From NCBI RefSeq assembly GCF_016907655.1, contig NZ_JAFBCL010000001.1:3630001-3694000 (forward strand): a stretch of DNA of 64,000 nucleotides. Reading direction: 5' to 3'. Both the position numbers and the translations under genes were made by a program. Positions 8,285-17,264 of the stretch are shown piece after piece. The notes below the pieces were generated by a model. The model saw nothing but the letters and a program-made list of their open reading frames with translations. It was not told the origin of the DNA and did no database searches. The DNA is from Saccharothrix algeriensis (GTDB taxonomy: Bacteria; Actinomycetota; Actinomycetes; Mycobacteriales; Pseudonocardiaceae). The stretch's first letter is position 1; every line of letters starts with the position of its first letter.

Positions 8285-8371
8285 GCCTGGGTACTTGCCC
8301 GTACTTTCCGAGACTCAAGTGAACCGAATCAAAAACGCGATGGGCGTGGGTATAGTCGCAGGTCATGAAGT
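8285..8371 (+). promoter_or_regulatory. Probable CRISPR leader
   Basis: This relatively AT-rich stretch (for example ACCGAATCAAAAACG) directly abuts the first perfect repeat, while degenerate repeats lie at the other end. This polarity places the leader, with promoter and integration signals, on the left. Exact limits are not visible. Confidence 0.55.
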
Positions 8372-10048
8372 GTCTTCCCCGCGCGAGCGGGGGTGTTCCG
8401 GCGGTCTTGAGCCAGATGGCCACGTCCTCCACGTCTTCCCCGCGCGAGCGGGGGTGTTCCCCGCCGGGTGCTGATCAACCCCGCGTGGACGGAGTCTTCC
8501 CCGCGCGAGCGGGGGTGTTCCGAACGCCCAGACGGACCTGGACGTGTCCGTGATGTCTTCCCCGCGCGAGCGGGGGTGTTCCGAAGGCCGCCCGCGCCGG
8601 CGAGCTTTCGGTGATGTCTTCCCCGCGCGAGCGGGGGTGTTCCTTCTGTTCCGCCGGTACACGGCCTACCGCCCAGGTCTTCCCCGCGCGAGCGGGGGTG
8701 TTCCTGGTCTCCAGGACGACCCGGTGCAGCAGCCCGTTGTCTTCCCCGCGCGAGCGGGGGTGTTCCGCCGAGATCCACGTACGCCGGATGAACCCGTCCG
8801 GTCTTCCCCGCGCGAGCGGGGGTGTTCCCCCACGCGCTGCTCCGTGTGCTGCTGCTGGCCAGTCTTCCCCGCGCGAGCGGGGGTGTTCCGGGCTCGCGCG
8901 GACTCGGGACGGTGCAGTACGAGTCTTCCCCGCGCGAGCGGGGGTGTTCCGGTCGGCACGGTCACGCAGACCGTGACCGTGTTGTCTTCCCCGCGCGAGC
9001 GGGGGTGTTCCTGCATCACGAGGTCGGGCCGATGATCGTCCGTCGTCTTCCCCGCGCGAGCGGGGGTGTTCCGCGCCGGCACAACTCCCGTAGGCGTCTA
9101 TCCACGTCTTCCCCGCGCGAGCGGGGGTGTTCCGCCTGGACGGGCGCGAGGCCCCGAGGGTCAGACGTCTTCCCCGCGCGAGCGGGGGTGTTCCTTCTGC
9201 GGTGACGGGGGAGTGATGGGCCTTTCCGTCTTCCCCGCGCGAGCGGGGGTGTTCCCGTGCACCGGGGCCACGCCGGGGGTGTGGACGAGTCTTCCCCGCG
9301 CGAGCGGGGGTGTTCCCCACACCACCAGGCCCCCGACCGCGGCGGCCGCGTCTTCCCCGCGCGAGCGGGGGTGTTCCGAGGTCCCCCACGAGGACCCGAA
9401 GCCCGCGAAGGTCTTCCCCGCGCGAGCGGGGGTGTTCCTGGCGGCCACGAGTCCATGAAACGAATCCGGGGGTCTTCCCCGCGCGAGCGGGGGTGTTCCA
9501 ATGCCGAGTCGCGGGTCACCCTCCCCGGTCTCGTCTTCCCCGCGCGAGCGGGGGTGTTCCGTTGCGCAGGTTCCGCAGCAGCGCCATGTACCCGTCTTCC
9601 CCGCGCGAGCGGGGGTGTTCCCACGTGGCCGCTGGAGGAGTACGAGCAGCGCGCGTCTTCCCCGCGCGAGCGGGGGTGTTCCGGCCAAGGGTCGCAAGGC
9701 GCGGCGCAAGGCCGCGTCTTCCCCGCGCGAGCGGGGTGTTCCCGTCTCGAACGTCTCACTCCGCTAGTTCGTCTTGTCTTCCTCCCGCGAGCGGGGGTGT
9801 TCCGCAGTCGACCGCCACCAGCTCGGCGCTGCCGGGGTCTTCCCCGCGCGAGCGGGGGTGTTCCATCGGGTCTCGCTAGGAACCTGGTTCCGGATACGTC
9901 TTCCCCGCGCGAGCGGGGGTGTTTCCGAGGGTGGCCTGGTCCCCAGGACCGGCCCGGAGTACTTCTTCGCACAAGCGGGGGTGTTCCGCGCAGCGCCGTG
10001 AACGCCGAGCCCATCACCGGGTCTTCCCCGCGCAAGCGGGGCAGGTTG
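8372..10048 (+). CRISPR. Type I-E-like CRISPR array, 28 repeats and 27 spacers
   Basis: The 28-bp repeats begin GTCTTCCCCGCGCGAGCG and end GGGGTGTTCC, with an internal palindrome around CGCGAGCG. Repeat starts run at 61-bp period from 8372. Spacers are 33 nt, with two of 34 nt at 8705-8738 and 8767-8800. Repeats 1-22 are identical. Later ones decay: 9716 lacks one G, 9776 has two substitutions, 9898 has an extra T, 9960 carries several changes, and 10021 loses its 3' end. That gradient puts the leader at the left. Repeat length, sequence and spacer size fit actinobacterial type I-E. No cas gene lies in the window, so interference would need Cas proteins encoded elsewhere. Confidence 0.97.
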
Positions 10049-10275
10049 ACCGGAACCCTGACCGCAACGACCGCTACCAGCGGCACCTATCAGCACAACG
10101 CACGATGCAGGACGACCTCGACTGACGCGGACGGTGATGAGTCTGCGGGTTGCTGGCAGTGTGAGGCCCGGTGCAGACAGAGGGTCAACTGAGAGTTGTC
10201 GGTTAGGCACACACGGCAACCAGCTAACGAATTGGCAGTTGCTTGCGATACCGAACCAATTGGAGGTTGGTCCCT

Positions 10276-10860
10276 ATGCGCGCTCGCCTTGTTCTCGCGG
10301 TTCTACTGTTGGTCTCGCTCACCGGATGTTCTGAAGGTGATCATGCCTCAGTTATCTCTTCAACTGGAACACAGACCACGACTACTGCTACAACAACCCG
10401 GACCGCGACACCATCGCCTACGGCGACTGTTCCCAAGACGAGCCTGTTCCGGTTAGCAGAGCAGGCAAGCGGCGGCTGCTCGGGGGCTGAGTGTGCCCTC
10501 AAATTCACCATCAGCAAGATGACGGACTGCACAGGTGGCTACGCGGGTGATCCACCGCCCGCCGGGACTACTCGCAAACTACTGTGGATCGAGGTCCAAA
10601 CAGGTAGTGCATACGACGTCTCGGATCTGCCCTCGGGCCTCTTCACCCAGTTCACGGCGATCAGTGAGAGCGGTGTCACTAGTGGGACAATCAATCCATC
10701 CCTGTCTTGGAGGTGTGCACCGGAGGGGAGCCGTATAGGATTTGGCGACGAGGATTGGCTGCCAGGTAAGAAGTACGCTGGAGCCGTCGAGGTCTACCTT
10801 CCTGACGACGCGAACAAGGTGTCCAACGCCCAGGGTTACTGGGAGTGGCTCGTACGTTGA
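10276..10860 (+). CDS. Secreted lipoprotein with Thr-rich linker
   Basis: The 194-residue protein begins MRARLVLAVLLLVSLTGC, a type II signal peptide with lipobox Cys18. A Thr/Ser/Pro linker (about 30-60) precedes a globular domain with several cysteines. GGAGG lies 9 nt before the ATG at 10276, which rules out an upstream in-frame ATG. The mature domain (SLFRLAEQASGGCSGAECAL onward) is probably beta-rich and resembles DUF4352-like exported domains only loosely. It stands alone between the CRISPR trailer and an AT-richer region inside the island. Confidence 0.8.
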   Translation: MRARLVLAVLLLVSLTGCSEGDHASVISSTGTQTTTTATTTRTATPSPTATVPKTSLFRLAEQASGGCSGAECALKFTISKMTDCTGGYAGDPPPAGTTRKLLWIEVQTGSAYDVSDLPSGLFTQFTAISESGVTSGTINPSLSWRCAPEGSRIGFGDEDWLPGKKYAGAVEVYLPDDANKVSNAQGYWEWLVR

Positions 10861-11448
10861 GCCTCTGTAGGGCTGTGGAGCTCCACGTAGCCACAGTTCG
10901 ACGCTTGACGGCACCGACCAGCTCATAAACTAACTCTCGATGCAGAGGCAAGATCATCTCTATGCCTTACCCCTGGGAAACGTCGGCAAACGACCGTAGG
11001 CGACGGTTGCCGACGTTGGACCGCTACAAGCCATCAGCCCAGGCGAGGAGCGACATCCAGGGATCACGGCTGACGATGACAGGTGTCTCGCCCTAATCCC
11101 GAGGTAGCAGGTTGGAAGGAGCGCTGAGTCGCGGGCCGGGTCGGTGATTGGTGCGCTCGATTGCCGCACCTATTGGCAGCTCAATGCTCTGACGGTGTCG
11201 ACCAGTCCGCAGGCTTATTGTGGAGTGAGGTGCAAGCGAACGCAGAGGGCATGGCTGATCGCAGCCCTGAGCGTCACGATCACTACAGGCGATACCAGTT
11301 ACCACCTTAAACGATGAGTACTGACTCAGCCTATTTAGGTGTTCACGCAGGTGTAATGGTTACCGACGGTCGCTCAGCCAGAAATCGAGGATCGTTCCCA
11401 CCGTCTCCTCAAACAAGACTGCGATTGGCTGACAGTCTCCGGCACGTC
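10861..11448 (+). other. Gene-free AT-richer stretch
   Basis: About 590 bp with no convincing ORF. One clear inverted repeat, AACGTCGGCAA (10979-10989) against TTGCCGACGTT (11007-11017), spaced by 17 bp, could be an operator or a weak terminator for the lipoprotein gene. Nothing else is recognised until the promoter at about 11425. Confidence 0.5.
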
Positions 11449-11461
11449 TAGAATAGCTCCC
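11425..11461 (+). promoter_or_regulatory. Leaderless promoter of the endonuclease-like gene
   Basis: TTGGCT (11425-11430), an 18-bp spacer, then TAGAAT (11449-11454) end 7 nt before the ATG at 11462. Transcription would therefore begin at or next to the start codon; no ribosome-binding site is present. Confidence 0.6.
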
Positions 11462-13499
11462 ATGAAGTCAGTTGATTCGCATGCTGCAGCTCCTCAACTT
11501 GCAGCGCAGAGGGCGCTCTCTCGTGAGCAGGCCAGTTCAATACCTTCGCTTCCCGGCGGCAAGGCAGTTTGGCTTCCGCTTGTACTCGAACTCGTCCGAC
11601 AAGTCGGCGACGGCCGCGCAGTTGACCTCGACGCGAACGCAGAGTTGTCATTCGATATCGGAGAGATTGAACCTCGCCAGGGTGGCGCAGCACCGAAACT
11701 GAAGCCAGCGACGTGGCGGGACTACTACAGCTTTCTAAGGGGGCTGAGACTGGCGGAGAGCACTGCGGGCAAGATTCATCTTACCGCGACCGGCTTGAAG
11801 CTCCAGTCTGATCCCACGCCAGAACGTCTCTCAGTGATCCTCGCTGATCGCATTAGGCTGTTCGCAGAGGTTCTATCATTAATATCAGAAGAGCCGCTGA
11901 CCGTAGACGAGGTTAATGACCGTATTCAAACACGTTACGGGCAGTCGTGGCGAAGTAAGGGAAACACTCGCAGTCGAATGGACTGGCAGGATGTTCTCGG
12001 CTTGATTGAAGCCGTTGGGAACCGACGCTGGCAGATAACGCAGGCCGGACGCACCCTGCTTGACGGCCGCATGATTGTCACGCCGCAAGCTTTTAACGGT
12101 GAACATGAGCAGATAGTCGAGATCTCGGAGCCTCCTGTGGAGATAGCCGCGATGCTCGACGATTTTTCGACATCAAACCGCACGCATGAGTCGCGCAGCA
12201 CCTACAATATCTGGGTTCCGAGTCCATCATCGGATCCCAATAAGGTTGAAAATCTAAGAACAATTATCAATGCGGCGTTTGAAAGGATCGAGCGGGACGA
12301 ATTGTTCTCGTTCATTTCTCGGAGATTCAACCTGAAGCGCAGTAGTGTGGAATCTATGCTGCCATTCATGCGCGCATCGGGGGTTCTTGTTGAGGTCGGC
12401 CGTGGAGTATTCGAGGCTACACCCGCAGCAAGAGCCTGGATTGAGTCGGGGGATGATCTGAACTTCATACGGATCCTTCATGCGAATATGCGATTCGTTG
12501 GCGAGTTGATCCGGGCTGTTGAAAACGATGTTACCCGGAACGAGATGTACTCAGAAGCGGCACTATTCGGCCTAAACACTGAAAAATGCCGATGGATTGC
12601 CAGTTTCCTCCTCGATACAGGGCTTATCGAGGAACCGCGTTATGGGAGCCTGAAGGCTACGCCACGCGGAGCTGCACTGGCCGCCGAGCTTCCCCTCGCA
12701 GATGTTCCGAATTTGCAGATTGCCCATAGGGATCAGGCCGTAAGCGATCAGCCTGTCAAAGAGGAACAGCATCTAGGGCTGAGGGAGGTCTTGGTCCGGC
12801 TGTCGCGAGAACCGCTTGCTGGAGGCGAAAGTTCAGGTCGCGCATTCGAGAATGCAATCCGGGACACCTTCCTAGCGCTGGGATTCGAAGCACGTGCAGT
12901 AGGCTGGCCATATTACGCATACCGATGTCAGTGACGTGGCGATTGAAACACACAAGAACCGTCATCAGGCGAGCCTTGTGGCGATTGTGGGTCCTGCCTT
13001 CAGCGGCGACACGATCAAAAACATGGCCGAACAAAAAGGTTGGGCCCTACTAGATGCCGAACGATTGGGAGCCCTTGCTGAAGCTTCGATTGCGCTCGGG
13101 CTTCGACCTTGTGAGGTGGGGGCACTCTTTCAGGTACCTGACGGAGTCTCGGATCTTGAGGGCCTGATTGGGGCTCGAGAGAGGGAGTTGGAGATTGTTT
13201 CGTTCCTGCTCACCAAACTAGTGGAAGAAGCGAGCGAATCCGGAGAGGCGATTTCGGCGCGCGATATCTCCAGAGACGGTCGGCGGACTGAACTGTCTCC
13301 CAGCGTCGACGAAGTCGTTGTGGCAATCAATACTATCCTGCGATTGCAGGTCGAAGCACTGCGACTAGTTGATGCGGCTGACGATCCAAAATTTGCAACG
13401 TATGTCCTGGGTGATGCATTGGCTGGGGCGGGGCAACTTCTTGCACTTGCAGGGGCAATTAAACGTGGGGTGGGCTATGTCATTAGGTCTGGCCGATAG
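11462..13499 (+). pseudogene. Broken restriction-endonuclease-like gene
   Basis: Two consecutive frames together resemble one large actinobacterial endonuclease-like protein. The first (11462-12934, 490 residues) has winged-helix-like segments and ends GRAFENAIRDTFLALGFEAR followed by AVGWPYYAYRCQ and a stop. The second (to 13499) begins about SDVAIETHKNRHQASLVAIV and continues with GPAFSGDTIKNMAEQKGWAL. In homologues known to me these pieces flank a PD-(D/E)xK core (a TDV segment, then a V-D-x-K strand and about 40 residues). Here TDV is read in the second frame (HTDVSDVAIETH) and the V-D-x-K strand is missing, so a frameshift plus a deletion are inferred. The gene is probably inactive as a nuclease; the N-terminal part could still be made. 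Codon use is more AT-rich than the flanks, consistent with transfer. Confidence 0.7.
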
Positions 13500-13932
13500 G
13501 TGGCAAACGGAGTATTGCATTGCGTGGTCCAGATTGACATCGGGCATGTTGACTGCTTTCGTCGGAGCTTGACTTCCTACGACGATCGCTCGCCCACCCA
13601 TCCTCTTTTCAAAAACCTTGACTGCCCTGCGTTCCGCTGGTTCGATGGGACGTGGGGCACTGTCTAGGGCAGTTAGGCCACGCAATCAGCGTGCAATAAG
13701 TGTAGTTAGATAGCGGTTAGGGCCGGTGCTCCCTGGTGGGTTCGAGGCAAGCTCGCCGGAGAGGGCTAGGGCTGTAGGTGAACAAGATCAAACCCCCGAC
13801 TTACCCCCGACAAACGACGAGAAGTGTCCAGGCCGGGTAGCTCACGACGGTCATTCGCGTTTGAGGGGTGCGCAGGTGGCGATAGGCGGCCAAAGATACT
13901 GGCAGACAATAACCAAGCAAGATCCGCGATCT
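13500..13932 (+). other. Gene-free right end of the island
   Basis: About 430 bp. Some open frames exist on both strands but none has a family motif, ribosome site or consistent codon use. The stretch AAACCCCCGACTTACCCCCG (13790-13809) contains short C-rich repeats near attR that could be recombinase arm sites; this is speculation. Confidence 0.45.
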
Positions 13933-13979
13933 GCGGGTTCAGGGTTCGATCCCCTGGTCGCCCACCAAAGCCCCAGGTC
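13933..13979 (+). repeat. attR: duplicated 3' end of tRNA-Lys
   Basis: It matches 4855-4901 except at 13958 and 13959. The two changes fall in the acceptor strand, so this copy could not form a proper tRNA even if a 5' half were present. It marks the right junction of the island. Confidence 0.9.
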
Positions 13980-13993
13980 CTCCGCCTGGGGCT
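13969..13993 (+). terminator. Copy of the tRNA-Lys terminator hairpin
   Basis: AGCCCCAGG pairs with CCTGGGGCT as at 4891-4915, but with a different 7-nt loop. This is probably the original chromosomal hairpin of the tRNA gene, with the attL copy brought in by the element, or the reverse. Confidence 0.6.
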
Positions 13994-14076
13994 GTGGCGC
14001 CTCGAGGGCGGGGTGTGGTGACCGCCGGGCGGTGCGTCGTCCGGAGGGGGCGGTGGGTTGGGGTTACCGTGGCCGG

Positions 14077-14931
14077 ATGCGGGTGGTTACGTGGAACGTC
14101 AACTCGGCCAAGCAGCGGATGGCGCGGCTGTTGCCGTGGTTGGACCAGCGGGCCCCTGACGTGGTCTGCCTGCAGGAGACGAAGCTCGCCGACGACGCGT
14201 TCGTCGCGCTGCTGGGCGATGCCCTGGCCGAGCGCGGCTACCAGGCCGCCGTCCACGGCGAAGGCCGGTGGAACGGGGTCGCGGTGTTGTCCAGGGTGGG
14301 GTTGGACGACGTGGTGACGGGGCTCGCGGGCGCGCCCGGGTTCCCGCACCCCGAAGCGCGTGCCGTGGCGGCCACCTGCGGCGGTGTTCGCGTCTACTCG
14401 GTTTACGTGCCCAACGGGCGCGAGCCCGGTTCCGACCACTACCACTACAAGCTGCGCTGGCTGGCGGCGCTCGAGGACGCCGTCGCCCGGGAAGGCGATG
14501 ACGTGGTCGTCTGCGGGGACATCAACATCGCCCCCGCCGACGCCGACGTGTTCGACCCCGCCGCCTTCGCGGGCCACACCCACGTCACCGGCCCGGAGCG
14601 GGACGCGTTGGCGCGGTTGCAGGCGCTCGGGCTGCGCGACGTCGTCCGCGACCGGTGGCCCGACGAGCGGGTGTTCACCTTCTGGGACTACCGGGCCGGC
14701 ATGTTCCACCAGGACCTCGGGATGCGGATCGACCTGGTGCTGGCCTCCGCGCCGGTCGCCGGGCGGGTCCGCGCCGCCTGGGTGGACCGGCACGCCCGCA
14801 AGGGCACGGGCCCCAGCGACCACGCCCCGGTCGTCGTCGACCTCGACACCGCGCCGGACGGGGACATCGGGCCCGTGGTGCCGCCGCCGTCCGCTCCCCG
14901 CGCCCGGCGGGCCGCCGGGGTGCCCCGCTAG
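14077..14931 (+). CDS. xthA: Exodeoxyribonuclease III
   Basis: Mg-dependent 3'-5' exonuclease and AP endonuclease of base excision repair, 284 residues. EEP-fold motifs are all present: TWNVNS (Asn8), LQETK (Glu34), SVYVPNGR, CGDINIAP, and the C-terminal SDHAPVVVDL with the catalytic His. The ATG at 14077 begins the conserved MRVVTWNVNS; a longer frame upstream reaches back into the island and is ignored. The C-terminal tail is Pro/Arg-rich. The stop overlaps the convergent monooxygenase gene by 4 nt. Confidence 0.95.
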   Translation: MRVVTWNVNSAKQRMARLLPWLDQRAPDVVCLQETKLADDAFVALLGDALAERGYQAAVHGEGRWNGVAVLSRVGLDDVVTGLAGAPGFPHPEARAVAATCGGVRVYSVYVPNGREPGSDHYHYKLRWLAALEDAVAREGDDVVVCGDINIAPADADVFDPAAFAGHTHVTGPERDALARLQALGLRDVVRDRWPDERVFTFWDYRAGMFHQDLGMRIDLVLASAPVAGRVRAAWVDRHARKGTGPSDHAPVVVDLDTAPDGDIGPVVPPPSAPRARRAAGVPR

Positions 14932-15944
14932 CCCGCCTGCTCGGGGTCGGCGCTCCGCGACTCCCCGCGGCCCGGTCGCGGGGCCAGGGCGAGGGCGACC
15001 CGCAGGGCGGTGTCCCGCACGCCGGTGAGGCGCCTCGTCCTCGCCAGGCGGTTGAGCAGCAGGGACCGCCGCGCCATGCGCTGGGTCTTCCGGCGGCGCA
15101 GCCGGTCGTAGGCGGCCAGGCCGCCGGGGACGTCGTGGGTCTTCAGGCACCCGGCCAGGGTCACGGCGTCGATGATCGCCTGGCAGGCGCCCTGCCCCAG
15201 GTCCGGTGTCATGGCGTGCGCGGCGTCGCCCAGCAGCACCACCCGGCCCCGGTGGTAGGCGGGCAGCGGGGGCAGGTGGTCCAGCGAGTGGCGCAGGACC
15301 TCGCCGGCTTCGGCCAGCACGCGCGGGATCGGGTCGTGCCAGCCCCCGAACGCCTCGCGCAGGTCCGCGTCCGGCCCGGTCATGGCGTACCAGTTGGTGC
15401 GCCCGTCGGCCCGCGGGGTCAGGCCGAACTTCACGCCCCTGCCCCACGTCTCGCCGCCGGCCCCGACCGCGAAGTCCGCGGTGCCCCGCCAGGCGATCGC
15501 CCCCGAGGGGCGGGCCCGCACGCCGAACAGCGAGAGCCTGGCGCCGCTGTGGACGCCGTCCGCCGCCACGACGAGGTCGTGGTCGCAGTCCTGCCACGCC
15601 ACCGGCGCGCCGAACCGGATCGCGCCGTCCGGCAGGGCGTCGGCCAGCAGGCCCAGCAGCGCCGGCCTGGTCAGCAGGTGCACGTCCGCCCTGAGCACGC
15701 CCAGCAGCGAGCCGTCCGGCCGGCGCAGGGCGCCGTCCGGCTGCCTGCGCCCGGCGCGCCGGGCGGCCTCGCCCAGCCCCAGTTCGTCCAGCGCGCCGAG
15801 GGCGTCGCGCCAGATGCCCAGCCCGGTGCCGGTGCGGGGCAGGGCCGGCGACCGCTCGAAGACGGTGACGTCCCAACCCGACGCGCGCAGGCCGATGGCC
15901 GCGGTGAGCCCGCCGACCCCTCCGCCGATCACCGCTGCTCTCAT
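14928..15944 (-). CDS. FAD-dependent monooxygenase
   Basis: The 338-residue protein belongs to the PHBH-type flavin hydroxylases. It has an N-terminal Rossmann motif (VIGGGVGGLTAAIGL, GxGxxG at residues 7-12), a central DG motif region (VVAADGVHS) and the second FAD motif LLGDAAHAMTPDLGQGA (about residue 248). Substrate is not predictable. The ATG at 15944 is preceded by TACGCT and 7 nt, suggesting a leaderless transcript. It diverges from a TetR gene with two palindromes between them, so the TetR protein probably represses it. Such pairs often give inducible oxidation of an aromatic compound or antibiotic. Confidence 0.9.
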   Translation of the reverse strand: MRAAVIGGGVGGLTAAIGLRASGWDVTVFERSPALPRTGTGLGIWRDALGALDELGLGEAARRAGRRQPDGALRRPDGSLLGVLRADVHLLTRPALLGLLADALPDGAIRFGAPVAWQDCDHDLVVAADGVHSGARLSLFGVRARPSGAIAWRGTADFAVGAGGETWGRGVKFGLTPRADGRTNWYAMTGPDADLREAFGGWHDPIPRVLAEAGEVLRHSLDHLPPLPAYHRGRVVLLGDAAHAMTPDLGQGACQAIIDAVTLAGCLKTHDVPGGLAAYDRLRRRKTQRMARRSLLLNRLARTRRLTGVRDTALRVALALAPRPGRGESRSADPEQAG

Positions 15945-15956
15945 GCCGGCGAGCGT

Positions 15957-15992
15957 ACTACGGATGTAGTGCCGAGCACTACGGGTGTAGTG
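15957..15992. promoter_or_regulatory. Twin TetR operator between divergent promoters
   Basis: Two related palindromes, ACTAC-GGAT-GTAGT (15957-15970) and CACTAC-GGGT-GTAGTG (15977-15992), lie side by side. They overlap the likely -10 of the TetR gene (TAGTGT, 15988-15993) and lie just upstream of the monooxygenase start. Confidence 0.75.
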
Positions 15993-16000
15993 TGATCGGC

Positions 16001-16555
16001 GTGACGAGGCGGCAGCGGGTGCTCGACGCGGCGATCGGCGTGCTGGGCACGGCGGGGCCGCGCGGCCTCACGCACCGCGCCGTGGACGCCGCCGCCGGGC
16101 TGCCGCAGGGGTCCACCTCCAACCACTTCCGCACGCGCGACGCCCTGGTCGACGGGGTGGTGGACCGGCTGCTGGAACGCGAGGCCGAGCTGTGGGGCCG
16201 GCTGGCCGGCGACGTGTCGACACCCGACGCCCTGGCCGACGCCGTGGGGAGGGTGGTGGCGGAGCTGGCCCGCGAGCGGCTGCTCACCCTGGCCCGCCAC
16301 GCGGTCTTCGTGGAAGCCTCCGTCCGCCCCGGGCTGGGCGGGCGGATCGCGGACGCCCACCGGCGGATCGCCGGGTGGGCCGTGCCGCTGGTGGCCGCGC
16401 TGGGGTCGCGCGACCCGGTGCGGGACTTCTGGTTGCTGCTGGCCGTGATCGACGGGCTGCTGACCAACCAGCTGGCCGACCCGCAGCCCGATTTCGCGCC
16501 CACCGAAGCGATTCGCACCGTTCTGCGAGGGATGCTCGGAACGCGGGACGGCTGA
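16001..16555 (+). CDS. TetR-family regulator
   Basis: The 184-residue protein has an N-terminal helix-turn-helix (RQRVLDAAIGVLGTAGPRGL, then HRAVDAAAGLPQGSTSNHF) and a variable helical ligand-binding part. The GTG at 16001 lies 7 nt after TAGTGT, fitting a leaderless start; a GTG at 15992 lies inside the operator and is less likely. It probably represses itself and the divergent monooxygenase through the twin palindromes. Confidence 0.9.
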   Translation: MTRRQRVLDAAIGVLGTAGPRGLTHRAVDAAAGLPQGSTSNHFRTRDALVDGVVDRLLEREAELWGRLAGDVSTPDALADAVGRVVAELARERLLTLARHAVFVEASVRPGLGGRIADAHRRIAGWAVPLVAALGSRDPVRDFWLLLAVIDGLLTNQLADPQPDFAPTEAIRTVLRGMLGTRDG

Positions 16556-16703
16556 CGGCGCGGGGGTCCGCCGGTCGCGTCGACGGGCAGCCGAAACTCC
16601 GCAACCGCTCGTCCACTTGCGCGACGACCGCGATGCGTTCGGTCATTTCCCAGGTACGGAGCTATTTCGCCGGTTACAGTCCTTCTCGACACGAGGGGGG
16701 TGC

Positions 16704-17264
16704 ATGGGGGAGTTCTTCACAGCCGCGCTCGCTTTCCCGACTGTCGTCCTGACCATCCTCTTGGCCGCCGTGGTGCTGTTCTGGGTCCTCGCGGCGTTCG
16801 GCGTCGACCTCGACGCCGGTGTGGAACTCGCCTACGGGCTCGGCGGTGTGCCGTTCAGCGTGGTGCTCTCCCTGCTGGTGCCCATCGCGTGGTTCCTGTG
16901 CCTGTCCGCCGCCAGCCTCGTCGACGGGTTCGACGTCGCGATCCTCGTCGGGTCGCTGGTGGTCGGCTACCTCGCCGCGCGGGTGGCCGTGCTCCCGCTG
17001 CGGCGCCTGTACCCCACGTTGCCGCCCGCGTCGCGCAACGACTTCGTCGGCCGGGTCTGCGTGATCCGCACCGGCACGGTGACCGCGCACTTCGGGCAGG
17101 CCGAGGTCACCGCCGACGACGGCTCGTCGGCGATCGTGCAGGTCCGCCAGGCGGGCCGGGACGACCTCACCGTGGGCACCACCGCGCTGATCTTCGACTA
17201 CGACCGGGACGGCGAGTTCTTCTGGGTCGCACCGATCCCCACCTACCCGCTGCGGGAGCACTGA
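16704..17264 (+). CDS. YqiJ/NfeD-like membrane protein with OB-fold
   Basis: The 186-residue protein has three hydrophobic segments (about residues 10-35, 45-68, 76-92) followed by a soluble C-terminal OB-fold-like domain (FVGRVCVIRTGTVTAHFGQA, then VGTTALIFDYD). This is the layout of E. coli YqiJ, the partner of flotillin YqiK. The ATG at 16704 has AGGGGGG upstream. Its TGA overlaps the ATG of the flotillin gene (ATGA-type junction at 17262-17266), so the two are coupled. It probably assists flotillin microdomain assembly. Confidence 0.88.
   Translation: MGEFFTAALAFPTVVLTILLAAVVLFWVLAAFGVDLDAGVELAYGLGGVPFSVVLSLLVPIAWFLCLSAASLVDGFDVAILVGSLVVGYLAARVAVLPLRRLYPTLPPASRNDFVGRVCVIRTGTVTAHFGQAEVTADDGSSAIVQVRQAGRDDLTVGTTALIFDYDRDGEFFWVAPIPTYPLREH

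Larger units (their letters stand above)
7770..8371 (+). other. 600-bp noncoding region with two rod-like folds before the CRISPR
   Basis: No credible gene is seen in this gap. It holds a 153-bp nested inverted repeat (7840-7992), a 149-bp inverted repeat (8088-8236) and the presumed CRISPR leader (about 8285-8371). A T-rich segment lies at 7809-7824. A local palindrome GCGGCCCCC/GGGGGCCGC (7830-7850) would compete with the outer stem of the first rod. Confidence 0.7.
4855..13979. mobile_element. Decayed genomic island integrated in tRNA-Lys
   Basis: The boundaries are the 47-bp direct repeats at 4855-4901 and 13933-13979. An integrase remnant sits directly inside the tRNA end, as in AICE or prophage-like actinobacterial elements. 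Base composition inside is uneven, with 10.9-13.9 kb clearly AT-richer than the flanks. Cargo: a zinc-ribbon/XRE regulator, two small genes, two long inverted repeats, an orphan type I-E CRISPR array, a lipoprotein and a broken endonuclease-like gene. No replication or transfer genes are seen and the integrase is dead, so it is probably immobile now. The attR copy lacks a tRNA 5' half, so only attL is a functional tRNA. Confidence 0.85.

Noticed and set aside
10049..10125. Short coding-like stretch after the last CRISPR repeat (RYQRHLSAQRTMQDDLD then stop)
   Set aside because: It could be the tail of a lost gene but is too short and has no recognisable family.
8365..10192. Many overlapping ORFs with repeated PARAGVF or NTPARAGKT peptides
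   Set aside because: They are translations of the CRISPR repeats in all six frames, not genes.
13365..13685. Minus-strand ORF of 106 codons at the island's right end
   Set aside because: No ribosome site or family motif, and it overlaps the 3' part of the endonuclease-like frame.
13933..13979. Possible second tRNA gene
   Set aside because: Only the 3' part of tRNA-Lys is present, with mismatches in the acceptor strand and no 5' half.
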